A stretch of 60,000 nt of DNA from Nematostella vectensis (GCF_932526225.1 NC_064042.1:6133540-6193539), one strand, 5' to 3'; positions 1 through 19,200 are shown, counted from the first letter of the stretch. Notes: generated by a model not told the origin, from the letters alone. Made by a program: numbers and translations.

Positions 1-280
1 ATTTCCCTGTTTCTCACTTTCTGACAAGCCAAGGTAGGACTCACAAACAAAAAAGACCTACTGCCTCTGCTGTACATGTAAATACAATGTTTCTGTTAAT
101 TTTGTCCCAAACCGAGTCATCAGCTATATTTATTTGTTACTAGTCTGTTTGTCCAAAGTGAAGAAGATTATCATTTTCAGGCGTATACCCAGGATTTGCC
201 AAGGAGGGGGGAGGGGAGCGGCTCTTAGTAATCACTCTGTGTCATTCTGATTTTGACCTTTTTTCTTATCTTTTTTTTAG

Positions 281-4811
<4,531 letters not shown>

Positions 4812-5199
4812 AGATTCTTTTTTTCTTGCTAAGGTTAGCCAGTGGTGTACCGTGTGCAATTTCTTGATTATCCGTTTCATTCCCTGCACCTAATGCTCGG
4901 AGAAAACTCCATACACTAACCACTTGCTGACGGATAATTTTATTTATCGCATTAGTATCCGTACGAAATACTGTAGTCCCGTCTCGAATGTGCCCCATGG
5001 TGCCCGCTAGACATAGGAACAAAGGACTATTAAATACAGTGCGAGCCTCGGTTTCAGGCGAACCATTCGCAAACACCAGCGAGATCGTGAATAGTTTACA
5101 TGTGTTTGTATTTTCTTTATTCTTAGCTCTAAGAGATTCTCGCTAGTATGCACACGATATTTGTTCCAAACCTTATGCCCGCACTGTATTTATGCGTCC

Positions 5200-5391
5200 C
5201 AGGGCCGTAGCAGGTCTCGAAATATTGAAAAGGGGGGGACAACATGAAGAACATGAAGAAAAAAACATGAAGAAAATATTGGGGAACAGCCACGCCCCTA
5301 CTGGTCATGTCCTTATATATATTTTTTTTTCAAAATATTGGAGGGGGGGGTACGTACCCCCTGTGCTCCACCCCCTGCTACGGCCCTGCGT
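5200..5391. mobile_element. Short inverted-repeat (MITE-like) element
   Basis: CAGGGCCGTAGCAGG at the left end is mirrored by CCTGCTACGGCCCTG at the right end, about 190 bp apart. The interior is G-rich with an AATATT core. A diverged relative lies at about 14920-15056 (ends GGGCTGTTGCAGAGG and CCTGCTACGGCCTGG), and a half element at about 35465-35500. No coding capacity. Confidence 0.6.
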
Positions 5392-5484
5392 CCTATGCCT
5401 GTCTGTTCAGCGTGCAAAGTGGAATTCAGAACTGGACTATTTTCTTATTTCTTTTTACAAATCCAGTTGAAAAAATCTCAAGTT

Positions 5485-5557
5485 GTCTTGATCCTGATTG
5501 GAACTCTGGTCCTCTTGCATCCAGAGACGGCGGGCCGTACCACTGAGCTATAGCACC
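5485..5557 (-). other. tRNA-like sequence, probable pseudo-tRNA or SINE head
   Basis: The minus strand begins GGTGCTATAGCTCAGTGGTA, a good acceptor start plus A box. It has a B-box-like GAGTTCCAATC 73 nt along, with a T stem that pairs except for one mismatch. The 3' end does not pair with the 5' GGTGCTA and the D stem is broken, so it cannot be a working tRNA. A tRNA-derived SINE or a decayed tRNA gene are both possible. Confidence 0.4.
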
Positions 5558-5887
5558 CCTTCTCCATTACCTTACAGACTAACATTTGCCGGGGCTTTCC
5601 CCGAAGAAAATGGACCAATTCCGTGCCTGTTATATACTGCTTTCGATATCACTGTACTAATGCACGTAATCCAACAACACGGCTACTTTGACAATCTCAC
5701 GCCTAACATGTCTGCTGTAATCCGTAACCTCTGCTGCATTCTCTTTTTTTATTGTCCTATTGTATTTTCTGTATTATCATCGCAATGTTATAACTATTAT
5801 AGAACCAGGGGGAGAACCCATTGTCTCTAGAAGGAAATTTTAAAATGAAAATTGAGAAGTATATTTCAGCTTTTCTGCTACCACCGT

Positions 5888-6016
5888 CCCAACCCCTCAC
5901 GGCAGACCACAGGAATCTAACGTCTAGCCTGGTACTTTTAACGGAAATGCTTCCCAACCCCTCACGGCAGACCACAGGAATCTAACGTCTAGCCTGGTAC
6001 TTTTAACGGAAATGCT
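5888..6016. repeat. Exact tandem duplication, 65-bp unit
   Basis: The unit starting CCCAACCCCTCACGGCAG at 5888 is repeated from 5953 with no difference seen over its length. Two copies only. The identity implies a recent event. Confidence 0.9.
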
Positions 6017-6557
6017 AAAAAAAAATACAAGGGAGGACCATTGATCGGAACTTTCTTGGCTCTCCCCATTTCAAGCATTCCAAGGCATCAAATGTCCCTA
6101 ACTTCAGATCGTTTTTTTCCCCAGAGGAGAAATCAACGTCGAGTATCCTTGGTCCAGCGATGTTTATATGTGGAGCTGTTAGCATTTTATTATTCGCAAG
6201 CGCCGCTAGATAGTATTCGATTTTTATTAGATTTTTTATGAATTTTTGTTGAATTCGTCGTAGCACGATGACCAAAATTTGATTTTGCAATTCTTATTAG
6301 TCAATGAAACCACCTTATTCGCTCGAAATTTTCCTGATATGTCTAAAAAAATACAGGTCTTCATTGATTGGTCTACATTGTTTGAGTACCACTAAAAGAA
6401 TCACACCCCTTGGACTTTGGCCGTAATGAGACGACCACGATATGTAATTACAAATTAATTAAAGTGCCTTCACGCGGGTACTCATGGCAACGAAATAAGT
6501 ATTAGCGCGCAAAGCCTCATGGGAGTGAGGGCCTCGTAGTTACAGCCAGGCCTTGAT

Positions 6558-6629
6558 GTAAGACCCCATGGTCAGTACTTCATATAGGGCAAGGGAGCTG
6601 CCAGTTCATGGGGTCTTACATGAAGTACT
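6558..6629. repeat. Interrupted inverted repeat
   Basis: GTAAGACCCCATG at 6558-6570 is the complement of CATGGGGTCTTAC at 6608-6620. AGTACTTCAT at 6574-6583 complements ATGAAGTACT at 6620-6629. The arms are interleaved, so the two pairings are not simply nested. This may be the remains of a small element. Confidence 0.6.
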
Positions 6630-7002
6630 AACCTCATGTAAATAAGGATTTTCCGCTCAAAGGAAACTTTGTAGCACAAAAAACAAAATGCGATATAGTT
6701 CTGTAAAACACATGCGTTTTTTATTTTTATTTTTATTTTTTTTGTCAGTATTGTTGTGGGTTTTTCAATGAAGCATTTATCTTCATTAAATTATGGGTAT
6801 TGTAATTGTGAAACATCTACAATTTCAAAATAAAGTTAACGAGAAAATATCATAGTTATTGATGTCTTCTTTGTACTTTTTTCTATCCATATAATGGACC
6901 AAAAATGGATCGGAAGTGATTTGCTTATTGCCAATCCGAAATTAAAGTACGTCATTATCGGAAGCGTTTTTTCCAACTGAACCGGAAGTGAAATATATCA
7001 TT

Positions 7003-7202
7003 GGGCCAGAAGTACATTGTATCACTGGGGCGGAAGTGCCGGAAGTACATTGTTTCACTGTGGCGGAAGTGCCGGAAGTACATTGTTTCACTGTGGCGGA
7101 AGTGCCGGAAGTACATTGTATCACTGGGGCGGAAGTGCCGGAAGTACATTGTTTCACTGTGGCGGAAGTGCCGAAAGTACATTGTATCACTGGGGCGGAA
7201 GT
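7003..7202 (-). repeat. 33-bp minisatellite at the ASCC2 stop codon and 3' UTR
   Basis: Six or so units of a 33-bp sequence containing GCGGAAGTGCCGGAAGTACA, with GTTTCACTGTG and GTATCACTGGG variants. The array reaches into the last codons of ASCC2: the final residues GALPPQ and the TGA stop at 7187-7189 come from a repeat unit. All three frames stay open through the array, which explains several spurious reading frames. Confidence 0.9.
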
Positions 7203-10200
7203 GCCCCCATTCCTTTGTTGCGCTTCCACTCAGCTCCTGCCTTGCGGTTATGGTTTGCTCGTTGGCCTTTATGCTTCTCTTTCTGTGCTCTGGCCCGTAG
7301 CGTCTTCGCATCCGGTGGAGAACCCTTAGGCCCTTTAGTTCCTTTGTTCGCCTTTTGTGCCTTAGGCCCTTTATTATCGGTCTTGTTTTGGCCCCTTTCC
7401 TTTCCACCCTGCCTATCAGGGCGCTGCTTGTCCCGCCCCTGGTTCTCTTCCCCGCCATTCTGGGAACTTTCAGGACTTGGTTGCCGCTGTTCTTCGGAGT
7501 TATCCTCGTCCTCTTCTTCACTTTCCTCTTGGTCAGCCTGTGGCACTCGCAAGACGCGAGGTATGGTGAAGGGCCTGGTATCCAAAAAAAAACAGCATAA
7601 TAATTAACAATAATAATAATAAACAATGCTTTTATAGCGCTTATACATGCATGTTCTAAGCGCTTTAAAAGAAGACAAATTGCGTGGAATTTTTGAAATA
7701 GTCTTCTGACTATAGGCTGATTTAGACAGCAGGATTTAGTCGTTTGCGACCTACCTACGACATGTCTTAGCCCTGAATTACGTAGGCTGATTTACACTTT
7801 ACGACTCGAGTTGTTAAGGTGTTGCGGGCAAATCACATTAGACGAAATCCCGTTGCCTAAATCAGCCTTTATACTTCATTTACCAATTTCTATCGAAACC
7901 ATAGCAATAGCGAGGGAAATTGATGATTTTTCTCAATTCTTTTTGCTTGGATGACAAAATGGCGACTGAAAGAACTCTTTAATTTTATGTACAAAATGTA
8001 GATCTTTCTTTGTCTATACCTGCCCGCCCCTCCTCCTATTGCCATAAAACAAGGTACTTAATTTTTTTCAAATGTTTCCGTCAAAGGAGCATTCTCACCT
8101 CCTTAGCGTGAGCTCGTCCGCTGAGTCGTCATCTTGAGCGCCAACCTCGTGCGAGTCATACGTATCATCGTACTCATCATCATACTCGTCAATCCCGTCA
8201 AACCGGCCATACACGTCATACCGGCTCAACCGCTCCTTCACGGCCTCCGTCACATGACTCTTATCAGCCAATAGCGTGCCGAGGTTGCTTGTGTCGCGTT
8301 TCTTGCCCTTGTGTACCCGTGAGAGGTCGATGTCTGTCCCCCGTGATAGGACATCGAACTCGTCCTTGTCGAAGACGGAGTGTCTTGTGGAGATGAGGGT
8401 GGCTGGTTTGGGCTCGCGCCTCAAGGCTTGTGCCTTTGGCATGTTGCGGTCCAGCGAATCGAGAGGGGATGGGATGCTATTCTCGAGTATAGAGTTGACA
8501 ACTTGCTGTGATGAGAGGAAGAAGCAAACTGGTTACTACGGCATACTGGTCTTCCACCATCAATACCCTATCATTCTGGAATGGGAATTATTGGTAGAGA
8601 ATGTTCAGAATGGCATTCGATTCATTCTGCTACATTCCATTCCATGGGAACGCGGGATAAACGAACGCGCGCTTTTTCCATTCTAATCATTCTCATTCCG
8701 GAATCACGAGTAAAAACGCGCCCTAAGCCTGCCATTATTCTCTACCGACACGATTAGGATTTATGCTGAAATTTTGTCGCATTGAAAACCGCGAATGTGA
8801 ACAACTACAATGTGAACAACTACAAATTCAAGGCGATTAACGGCGACAGATTTCAAAATTTATCACAAGCAATTTTGAGCGTGTTTAAAACTTTAGTACA
8901 CATTTCATTTTTTTATGAAACTTAATTATGATGTCATTCAACTATCGATTACTATAGCAACTATATAAATGACGTAACTATATAATCGGTTACCATGGCT
9001 ACTGTATGCACGTACCTCTATGCTGTAGTTAAAGTGCTGCAGACACTTAATGACGAAGCCGTCGCCTAGTTCCGGGAGCAGGTCTCGCACGCTGGTTACC
9101 ATGGAGTCAAGCTGAACCTCGTCCATGTCGGCAGGGTGGGGCGAGGGAGAGGCCGATGACTATTAGACAAAACGTTAGTTATAAATGCCTGATCGAGAGA
9201 GGAAGACTTTAAAAAACGGAGAATGGAAAACTGAGAAATGTCGAGTCGTTGGTGCTCAAGGTTTGTTTGTGCCCAAGGTTGGGTAGTCCCCATCTCTGGT
9301 AGAATTTCCATATCATCTAAACTAATGTGACACGGATTTACCGGGTTGTGTCAGGCCTCAAAACACTGGGGATATGTCTCATCAGAGACATAGGGAAACC
9401 GTGGGCGGCTCAGCCTACTGGTTATCTTGAAATCTTAAAATTTAAAAAAAAAAATGGAGAAGGGTACAATAAAGAAACATTAAAACAATTGGGGACGACA
9501 CGGCCTACTGTTCATCATAAATTAAAAAAAATAATAACTGGGTGGGATGATTGGGGGGGGGGGCACAATAAAGAGACATCCGAAGAAAACTGGGGCGGCA
9601 TTATAATGTGATCCATAATAATATGCGGGCGGACCCGGACTTACATCTTTACTCTCAGCATCAGGACTAACAGGTGATTTATCTTGTTGTTGATTCTGGT
9701 CTCTTATTGGTGAATTTCCGTTAACTATCGGCTCCTCACGGTCGGGATTCCGTTCCACTCGAGTCAACTCTGCGCGTGACCTTACAGGGTGAGCCTCACG
9801 GGCACCGCTGACCGCCTGTACTATATACTGCAGGCGCGTCTCGTCCAGACATGCGCCAGGAGCCTCCTTTATGGTAATCAGCTCTGACTCCACGCTGTAG
9901 CGCGCATCGTACCAGCTAACGAACCTAGGGGCGAAATTGAATATGGGGCGTCATGTTACATACTCGTCACGCAACAACGCTAGGCGTCAAGTAACTACCT
10001 ATACACACTTGGCACAATAACTTGTGGCACGTCTTTCACCCAACGCCAGGCGTCACTTAGATACCTAGATGCAATAACTCACGCAACCCTAGGCGTTATA
10101 TAAATATCTAGGAATGCGTGGCGCAATAACTCGTGACACACCCGTCACACAACGCCAGGCGTCACATAAATTCCTAAACACAATCATTCATAACATCATT

Positions 10201-13200
10201 CCGAACATAACATGATGACGTGAGAAAGTCACGAGAATAGACATGCATACTTCGTAAAATATAACACACACATATATATAGCGCGAATGACGTAACATAC
10301 AAAATTTCAAACAAAGTGTAGGTGCTTATTTTTATTAAGAGCACAAACGACCATTTCAATGAACGATGACTTTCTTTCTTTAAACATTCATGTTAATAGG
10401 TTCGCTAGGACTTAGGTTATTGCTGGGTTTATTTAAATGAGATTTTCTCGTTACTCATATTGACAATATACCCAGTCTATGTATATTAAATCCGTATCTA
10501 CACTATTCAAAAAAGTCATTCTTTAAGGAGGAGAGCACGCGAGAGTTATTTTCCAGAGAACACGACCCCAAGACCTCCAGCGCACGCCCCAAGCACAATA
10601 ACCATCCAACGCAGGGCGATATCGTACCACTGAAGACTCTGCCACCTGAGCTTAATGTTGAAGTAGCACGGCAAGACGAAGCACAGACACGTCCCAGTGA
10701 AGCTCCCTACAAAACCCACGAAGAGCGCGAAGTGCGGGACGATAAGGACGAGGACCAGGGCCAGGGTGAGCACGAGGGTGCGCGTGAGCCCCTGCCACGC
10801 CCAGTTGTACTCGGACGAGCGGTCCATGTGAGGGAAGAAGCGCAGGAACTTGGAGTCCAGCGTCTCGGTGATGACGAACAGGTTAATGGGGAAGGAGAAG
10901 AGCACGTTGATGATAACAAAACCGTTGGAGAGGTAGTTGACGACGGTGCTGTTCTTCATGTTGACGGTGACGGCTTGCTGTGTAGTCGTGCCAAACACCA
11001 TAACGGTTAAAAGACCGAGGGACGTCTTGACGATCGCGGCGACCACAAACGCGACGTTCATCATCCGAGGGTACATCCGAGGATTACGCATGCTAGCCTC
11101 GACTCCAGGGAACACCGCATGCGCAGTATAGCTAAAGACGATAATCCCAAAACCCACCGGGAACTTGGTGAAGTCGAAGGCGGGGATGTTTTGTATGGAC
11201 ATATGGTGGTACTGGGTGATCGTGTAAATAATGATAGTGGTGAGCGCGCATGTGAACGCGAAGACGGAAATCATGCTAGCCCATGCTATCACCGACACCC
11301 CCCTGACAAACGCCAGGGGTAGCGCTAGATACGTACAGATCACGGCCCAGTGCTGCTGCCTCAGGGGGGTGCAGGTCGTGAAGAGGTCGGTGAGGAGAGT
11401 CGCGAGCAGTACAATATACATGATGGTCCCGCCGAACATCTCGCAAACTTGGATCACGCTGACAAGGTGGTTCCCAAACTTCGGCCACACTGCGCCGCCG
11501 AGTTCGGGGTAGTTGGTGTAGACGCGCTTGATTTTCCCAGTGCTCTTTGACTCGGAGTAGAGACACTCGATAAGGAGCTTCCCGGTGAAACAGCAAACCC
11601 AGGCGAGGATGAGTATCGTGGTGATGCCGGCCCAGCCGCCCATACGTACGCTATACGGGATTCCCAACGTGCCTGTCCCTTGGATCAGACTTGTCACATT
11701 CCAGCCTGCCATTAGCGCGGACGCCCGTCGATCGAGGGATAGTTGTTCAACCATGGAGATGGTAGTGGACGCGGCTTGATGGAAGCTCTTGATACTCGAC
11801 CATACATGGATTCGTGTGCTGCGGTACACGCTCTTTAAGTCGCTTTTTAGTAGCGGGGACGCCTCGGTGATGCCAGTACGAATTGTCTGCCCGCTCTCAA
11901 GGATACTCCTAGAGTCACCATCCTCGCTTGTTTCACTGAACAGAACCTCACTACGGGCAGACAAGCGCTTGGGTTTAACGGCGGTCATGGTGGAAGCAGC
12001 GATCAACTCGGTGAAGCTTAAGATGGCGGTCTAATTAGCATTAGATTACATCATACTGTGCGGTGAAGAGTAATGTTTATAGGAACAGAATGGCGGTCTC
12101 TTGGGGCTGTTCGTGTTTTCACGTGGCGATGCGACGAAAAAATTACATTGCATTCCTACACTATACATACTTTTTACATTTTCTATACTTGATTAAAGCG
12201 GGCTTTTGGTTGCGATTACTGAATTATTTTCGTGGACCTTATTTTTTTTAACACCGCGTCTAAAATTACACACTTAAGATTTACTTTCGCTAAATTGCTG
12301 ACCTTTAAAAATACATAAGAGCACTTTTCAGCTTTGAAATATTTTTATCCCATATTGGGGACAAATTATGTGTATAATGTTTTATACCTCATTTACTAAA
12401 TCCAAAACAAAAAATAAAGCCAAAAAAGTTTATCTTAGAGTCAGAAGATGCAAATGGATGCTTTTTTCACACTGGGTATTTTGCTGGATTAAAAAACGGT
12501 TGAGACGCTGACAGGAATTCTTGAATAAAGTTATTTCAAGAAAAGACCACTACGCTCCCTGAGGGGCTGGTACTATTTTTCCTGGCGCAAGGTTAACTCC
12601 TTAGACACTCGGATGAATGCCAAATAAGTACACTTCGGGATTGATCCGTAATTTGATGGTTGCTCCAGCACATTAAAATATATCTTTATAATAGGCCATT
12701 CCAGCTATAAGCATGCGCGCTAACTCACCATGGGAACGTACCTACTCAACTACCGGTAGCAGCGCGCGCTTCGTTTGATGTAAGCTAAAAAAGCCGCGCT
12801 GCATTCTGGTAGTTTTTATGGTTATGCGCGCGCAAACTAATAGCTGGAATGGCCTATTGGGAAAATGTTCTGAATAACTTCGGAGTGGATGATACTATTG
12901 TTGTTATAGGTCCGGCTCTGCTCGAGACTGGTTCGGTACTGCTCGGAAAAAAAGTGATTGGGTTATGCCCGTGAGTTACTTGGTACTGATTAAAAGTGGC
13001 TGGGTATTGATCGAGAGTGACTCGGCACTGATCGAAAGTAACTCGATACTGAACGTAAGTGACTCGGCAACGCTCGAGTGTGGCTCGGTTCTGCTTAAAA
13101 GTGACTCATAATAATGCCAATGACTCGGTACTGATCGAGAGAGACTCAGTTATGGCCAAGAGTGATTCGGTACAACTGTAGATAAATAGGTACTGCTCGG

Positions 13201-16200
13201 AAGAAAATCGCTCCTGCTCGGGAAAGACTCGGGTACGTACCTTCGCTCCGTTAGTACGGACGTGAGGATCTGGAGATAGTCCTCCACGTGGCCGTGTAGC
13301 TCGTCGGCGGCTTGTGGACTCGTCGAGTACTTACTGAAACACATTATACCGATCATTTGTTCAAAGAACTTCACACTCTTTTCTTTAGTGGTAGAGTCAC
13401 TATCAGTAAATACCCTAATTATAGAGTTTTTTTCTGCTTTTTGTTCCTAGAAGTTCACTTACCAGTGTCTCTGTTCAGAGACGCGACACGGATAAGTAAA
13501 CTTCAGGAAGAGGAAAAAATCTGCTGGCAGGGTAACCGAATAACTGAAAGTGGCAAAAATATTTTAAAATATTATCTTATATACCGTGTTCAAAAACTTC
13601 ATAATGAAATATGGAGACACCTACCAGATATGTTTGGGGATAAAAAATGACAACAAAGTATGACGTATTTCTACTCAACTCGCGAGGGTGCACAGGTGCA
13701 TTATTGTGAATGTGGTGTCAAAATCGGGTATCCTTGGGAGTGTGTCGTTTGACAAAAGGTTGTCGTCAACCAGTTTTGCGACTACGTAACCACTGGATCG
13801 CCTATCTGCATATATTAACCACAGCTACCGAGTCTAAGGCTAAGTTCAAACGTCGTATAATCCATGAGCCGTACATAATGCAAATGCATGCAAATGAAAT
13901 GAAACAATCGACTCGATTCATTTGCATGCATTTGCAGCTGCAGTCGACATGTTTATAGTTCAGTGACTCCTGGGACATCAAGCCATCAAAGTGTAACCTT
14001 TGTATTACTTACCTTGCCACGATGGGCTCGATACAACACGCCCTGATGACCATGTTACAAACAGCAACCAGCGCCATCTTGGCACGGTGGAGCTGCTGCC
14101 GCAACGGCTTCAACTCTGCTGCCACCAGGCAATCCCGCAAACAGGGCATGACCTTTTCAAAGAACCCCGCTATGATTTGAACCAGGCCCTGCCGATGAAA
14201 TGATTGACAGGCCAAAGGGAACGTTTCCATGAATGCCGTGAGTGTGTGCCCAATGTCCAGTATGTAGGACACTAGGTCTCTTGTGTCTTGAGTTGTAAGG
14301 TTTTGGCCTGGGTCTCGAGGCTGTTCGCTCAGTTTTTGTGGGGAGTTGGTGGCGCTCTCTGCCAGCCCGCATTTAGAGAGAATGTTGTTGAGGGTTTCTA
14401 CAAGGGTTGGGATGGTTGCGTCAAGGTCTCCATAGTACCTACAAGAGAAAGATGGTTATACACACTATATACACATAAGCACAGTCTACCTACCAGGCTT
14501 AAGGGTATTTAGGGTTAAGGAACAAACTGGTGGCACAAAAACACGATGTACCTAAAAGGGAAAGGTAGTTTTCCACACTAAAGACATAATAAGAATTGTG
14601 TAACATAAAGTAGCACACCTTATATTGTGCTCATCACATCACTTGGATATTGTGCTTATCACAACTTGGATATCAGGGGCGAATTTAGGAGTTTCACAAG
14701 GGGGGGAAGGCGAAGCAAGTGCTTCAACAAAGGGGGGCAGATTCATTGTTCTTCCGTGGATTTCCTTATATTTCTTGTTATTTCTAAGTTAAATATCTGA
14801 AAATAGTCATGTGCTTATCACATAACTTGGATATCATTACAGGCCATAGTAGACCTTAGAGCATCTAACCATCATGTTCTGTTGTAAGACAGAGACCACA
14901 GTTGCTACTGAAGAAGACTACAGGGCTGTTGCAGAGGGTAGGGGAGAGGGTGGGGCACAGGGGGGCACATGCCCCCCAATATTTTCACAAAGATTTTGTG
15001 TATTGTGCCCCCCCCCCCCCCCCAACCAATCTGCCAAGGCCTGCTACGGCCTGGACTAGGTGTGTCTACAGGCTAGTTACATCTAACGCTTACTTTGGCT
15101 GTTTTGAGAATATGTTCACGATCATCTTTCTCAGTAGTGGCATGTTCTGGTTGCTTTCACCTCCATACAGTGCACATAAGTCCATTAGTTTGGGAATATC
15201 AAACAGGAAATGGTTATACAGAATATCCCCAAACACTTCAGGTGTTAGGAAATTACTCTGAAAAGACAAACAGAAAAGGTATTAGATATCTCTACATTTT
15301 TTTACACACCTTATAATATAATAATAATGGGCCATGTAGAGGCTATCGGAAGATTTCACCACAGTGGATTGGTTTGGATTGATGCAACACAGACGAAGAA
15401 CGGGAATACAATAGAACAATGATGGTAATCTAGCCAATCATGTTTGGCCTTACGAGCGGACTTCTACACTTCTCATTATAATACATTTCAATGGTTATTT
15501 TCATTATATCATTATAATTAGACAAATCAGGAAGGCTAATAGTGAGCTTTTACAATTCTGCAATTCAATAATAAACAATAATTATTATGATATCATTATA
15601 ACAAGATGAATCAAGGAGGCTAATAAAAGTATAATCAAAGGCTCACTTGTGACTCCTTGTGTGTTGACATGCGTAAATAAACCATGAACACCCGATGGTG
15701 TATTCCCTTTTGTAACAGCTCAACTTCCCGAGGGACGACACTACTTGCATCAAACCATCTGTTGAAAGATTTGTATCAAAAGTTGAAAGATTGACGGCAA
15801 GCTATTTGGCTAGAAGATATAACTGTGTGCACCAGAATCACACAGTAAGATTATCACATTTTAAGTTGTCACCAATGACGACACTTGCTTCATCTGCCAA
15901 ATCATCTTTGCACAAAGCCATTACCCTCCTAAAGGTAAAAATACTTAAAAGTATCTGTGATATCTGAGTATGGCAAACTGTATTTTGAATGTTTTAATGC
16001 ATCAATGTGGTGTCTCCTTTCCTTCACCATAAATTGTGGACCTGCTATACAGTAGTTACCACAGGGAACACTGTTACAATGGGAATTATACATAGTAATA
16101 TCTACCAAAATATTTAATTGCCTATTATAGCTTATAATAGGGACTCTCTACACGAACACTGTCAGACTCTCAGGAATGATACAGTAATATTTACCAAAAT

Positions 16201-19200
16201 ATTTAAATGCCTATAACTTGGAGACTTGCTACAAAAATACTGTTAGATTAGGAATAGTGGTATTAGCAATATCTTCATAAATATTTCAGATTGATATTTT
16301 AACATGAGGATGGTCTTTACCACAGGATACCCACCTTGGAGCATGCTGCAGGTAGGAGTCTAGGCAGTTTTTTAATGTATCATCAAATATAACCTGGGAA
16401 AGGATGGTAGAATTGGTGATTACAAAATATGCTTATTTTGGGGGTTCACAGACTTACAGCAACTTTGACAAAAAAAAATGAGGGCATACGTCAGAAAGAG
16501 GACATTAGAAGCAGAGAGGAAAGGGAAAGTTAATTCGAGCCTCTGAACATTTAGAAATGAATTTATTTGGTGGAATAAAAATATTGAATAGAGAAAGGGA
16601 ATAAGGACTGATAAGAAGTGAGGAGAAGAAAGGAGAAGAGGTGAAAAAAGCAGAGGAGAGGGGAAAGCAGGAAATAGGAATGACAATCTAAGAAACATAA
16701 GCCTTGCACATAAACACATTATTTTTGGCATTATAACAGCTGTACCTGACACCAGAACTCATTATGTGGAAGGCAGAGGAGCCACTTTAAGTCCTCGTCA
16801 ATGAAAGAAGCCCTCTCCCTCCACTCCTCAACACTTGCTTCATCTGTGATGACAGGCGTGAGACTACCTGCAGGGTATTGTACTGGAATGGGCACATACT
16901 CAACATACTGGACGTTGTGCATCCACGTGGGGTGCTACAAATAGTAAAAATGAGTTAACCTTTGTAGAATTGGGAATATTGTCATGCAGAACATGTAAGC
17001 TACCCCACATACTCTGTGGCTCAATTATTACAGTGCAAGGAACTCTAGTTAGACTGCCATGACAGTTTTTTGAAGTAAGCCAAATAAAACTGATGAGGAT
17101 GCAAGAAACAAACTATCTGATTGACATGAAATCAGTAGCCAACCAACATGGCATATACAGTAAATTCTTGACTACACATCAGAACATGCAATCCTGTTGT
17201 ATTATATTGTATTGGACAACTTACGAAGAGCGCAGAAAACTTAAAAAGACCGCGAACGGAGACAACTCTCTGTTTTAGGCTTTCTTCATCGCTTAGCCTT
17301 CTTCGAAGGAAGCCAAGGATTCTTACTTAATCTTGGCGTAGTTTACAACTATGCAAAATTTAGAGTAAACGCTTATAAAGTTGATATAAATACGGATAAA
17401 TCTCGGATAATACGTCGATAATGATACTGACGCGCTTGTATGCTAATTAGAGGGAAAAGCCGTAAAACTAAGTTCCCAGGATGTTGATCGCGGGACTTTG
17501 AGCTAAGTAAACAGGATAATGGGATTATTGACACCTTCGAGAATAACGCTACACTCGTTCGAATTCGTTTTTTCTTGAATATCTGGCGGAGTATTTAAGA
17601 TTTTGGTGGTATTTTTTTGCTAACATCTAGAGTGTGCCTATTGTCATCGAATGGCATAATAAAAAAAATTTCACCCGAAATGAAGCCATTTGTGTCTATG
17701 AAATTGTTAAGCTTATAAATGCATGCTGACCAGGACACTTTTTGGCCACTTCATAACAAACAAAAAATATTGATACAATGTACTTAGAATTTGTAATGAG
17801 TGTTTTTTTGTAAAACTTCGTCTATAATTTTCATTAATGAGATGTTTGTTTCATTGAAATGACTTACGAGTTCAGGTACTTCTTCTGCCTGATGAGTAGA
17901 GCTGGTGACTACTCTGACCTGGAGATCAAGAGCGACACACTCTTCTGGGTCCTGGGGAACAATAACATGGAACTTAACTTGGTATTGTCAACAATCACAA
18001 GAAACTTAACTTGGTATTGTCAACAATCACAAGTAACTTAACTTGGTATTGTCAACAACCACACAGTACTTAACTTGGTATTGTCAACAATCACAAGGAA
18101 CCTAACTTGGTATTGTCAACAACCACACGGAACTTAACTTGGTATTGTCAACAATCACACGGAACTTAACTTGGTATTGTCAACAATCACAAGTAACTTA
18201 ACTTGTTATTGTCAACAATCACAAGTAACTTAACTTGGTATTGTCAATAATCACAAGGAACTTAACTTGGTATTGTCAACAATCACACGGAACTTAACTT
18301 GTTATTGTCAACAATCACAAGTAACTTAACTTGGTATTGTCAATAATCACAAGGAACTTAACTTGGTATTGTCAATAATCACACAGAACTTAACTTGGTA
18401 TTGTCAACAATCACACGGAACTTAACTTGTTATTGTCAACAATCACAAGTAACTTAACTTGGTATTGTCAACAATCACAAGGAACTTAACTTGGTATTGT
18501 CAACAATCACACAGAACTTAACTTGGTATTGTCAACAATCACACAGAACTTAACTTGGTATTGTCAACAATCACAAGAAACTTAACTTGGTATTGTCAAC
18601 AATAACATGGAACTTAACTTGGTATTGTCAACAATCACACAGAACTTAACTTGGTATTGTCAACAATCACAAGGAACTTAACTTGGTATTGTCAACAATC
18701 ACACAGAACTTAACTTGGTATTGTCAACAACCACACAGAACTTAACTTCGTATTGTCAACAATCACACGGAACTTAACTTGGTATTGTCAACAATCACAA
18801 GTAACTTAACTTGGTATTGTCAACAATCACACGGAACTTAACTTGTTATTGTCAACAATCACAAGTAACTTAACTTGGTATTGTCAATAATCACAAGGAA
18901 CTTAACTTGGTATTGTCAATAATCACACAGAACTTAACTTGGTATTGTCAACAATCACACGGAACTTAACTTGTTATTGTCAACAATCACAAGTAACTTA
19001 ACTTGGTATTGTCAACAATCACAAGGAACTTAACTTGGTATTGTCAACAATCACAAGGAACTTAACTTGGTATTGTCAACAATCACACAGAACTTAACTT
19101 GGTATTGTCAACAATCACACGGAACTTAACTTGGTATTGTCAACAATCACACAGAACTTAACTTGGTATTGTCTACAATCACACAGAACTTTACATGGTA

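Larger units (their letters stand above)
4812..7186. other. Convergent intergenic region, repeat-rich, no gene recognised
   Basis: Lies between the stop codons of glycerol kinase (+) and ASCC2 (-). It holds a short inverted-repeat element (5200-5391), a tRNA-like sequence (5485-5557), an exact 65-bp tandem duplication (5888-6016), a dyad at 6558-6629, and part of a 33-bp minisatellite. The reading frames here show no domain and no coherent splice structure. Confidence 0.6.

Noticed and set aside
6955-7626. 223-codon minus-strand frame rich in HFR repeats
   Set aside because: Produced by the 33-bp minisatellite and an out-of-frame reading of the ASCC2 last exon, whose true frame ends at 7187.
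10732-11512. Plus-strand frames of 64-93 codons
   Set aside because: Antisense shadows of the GC-rich SLC32-like coding sequence.
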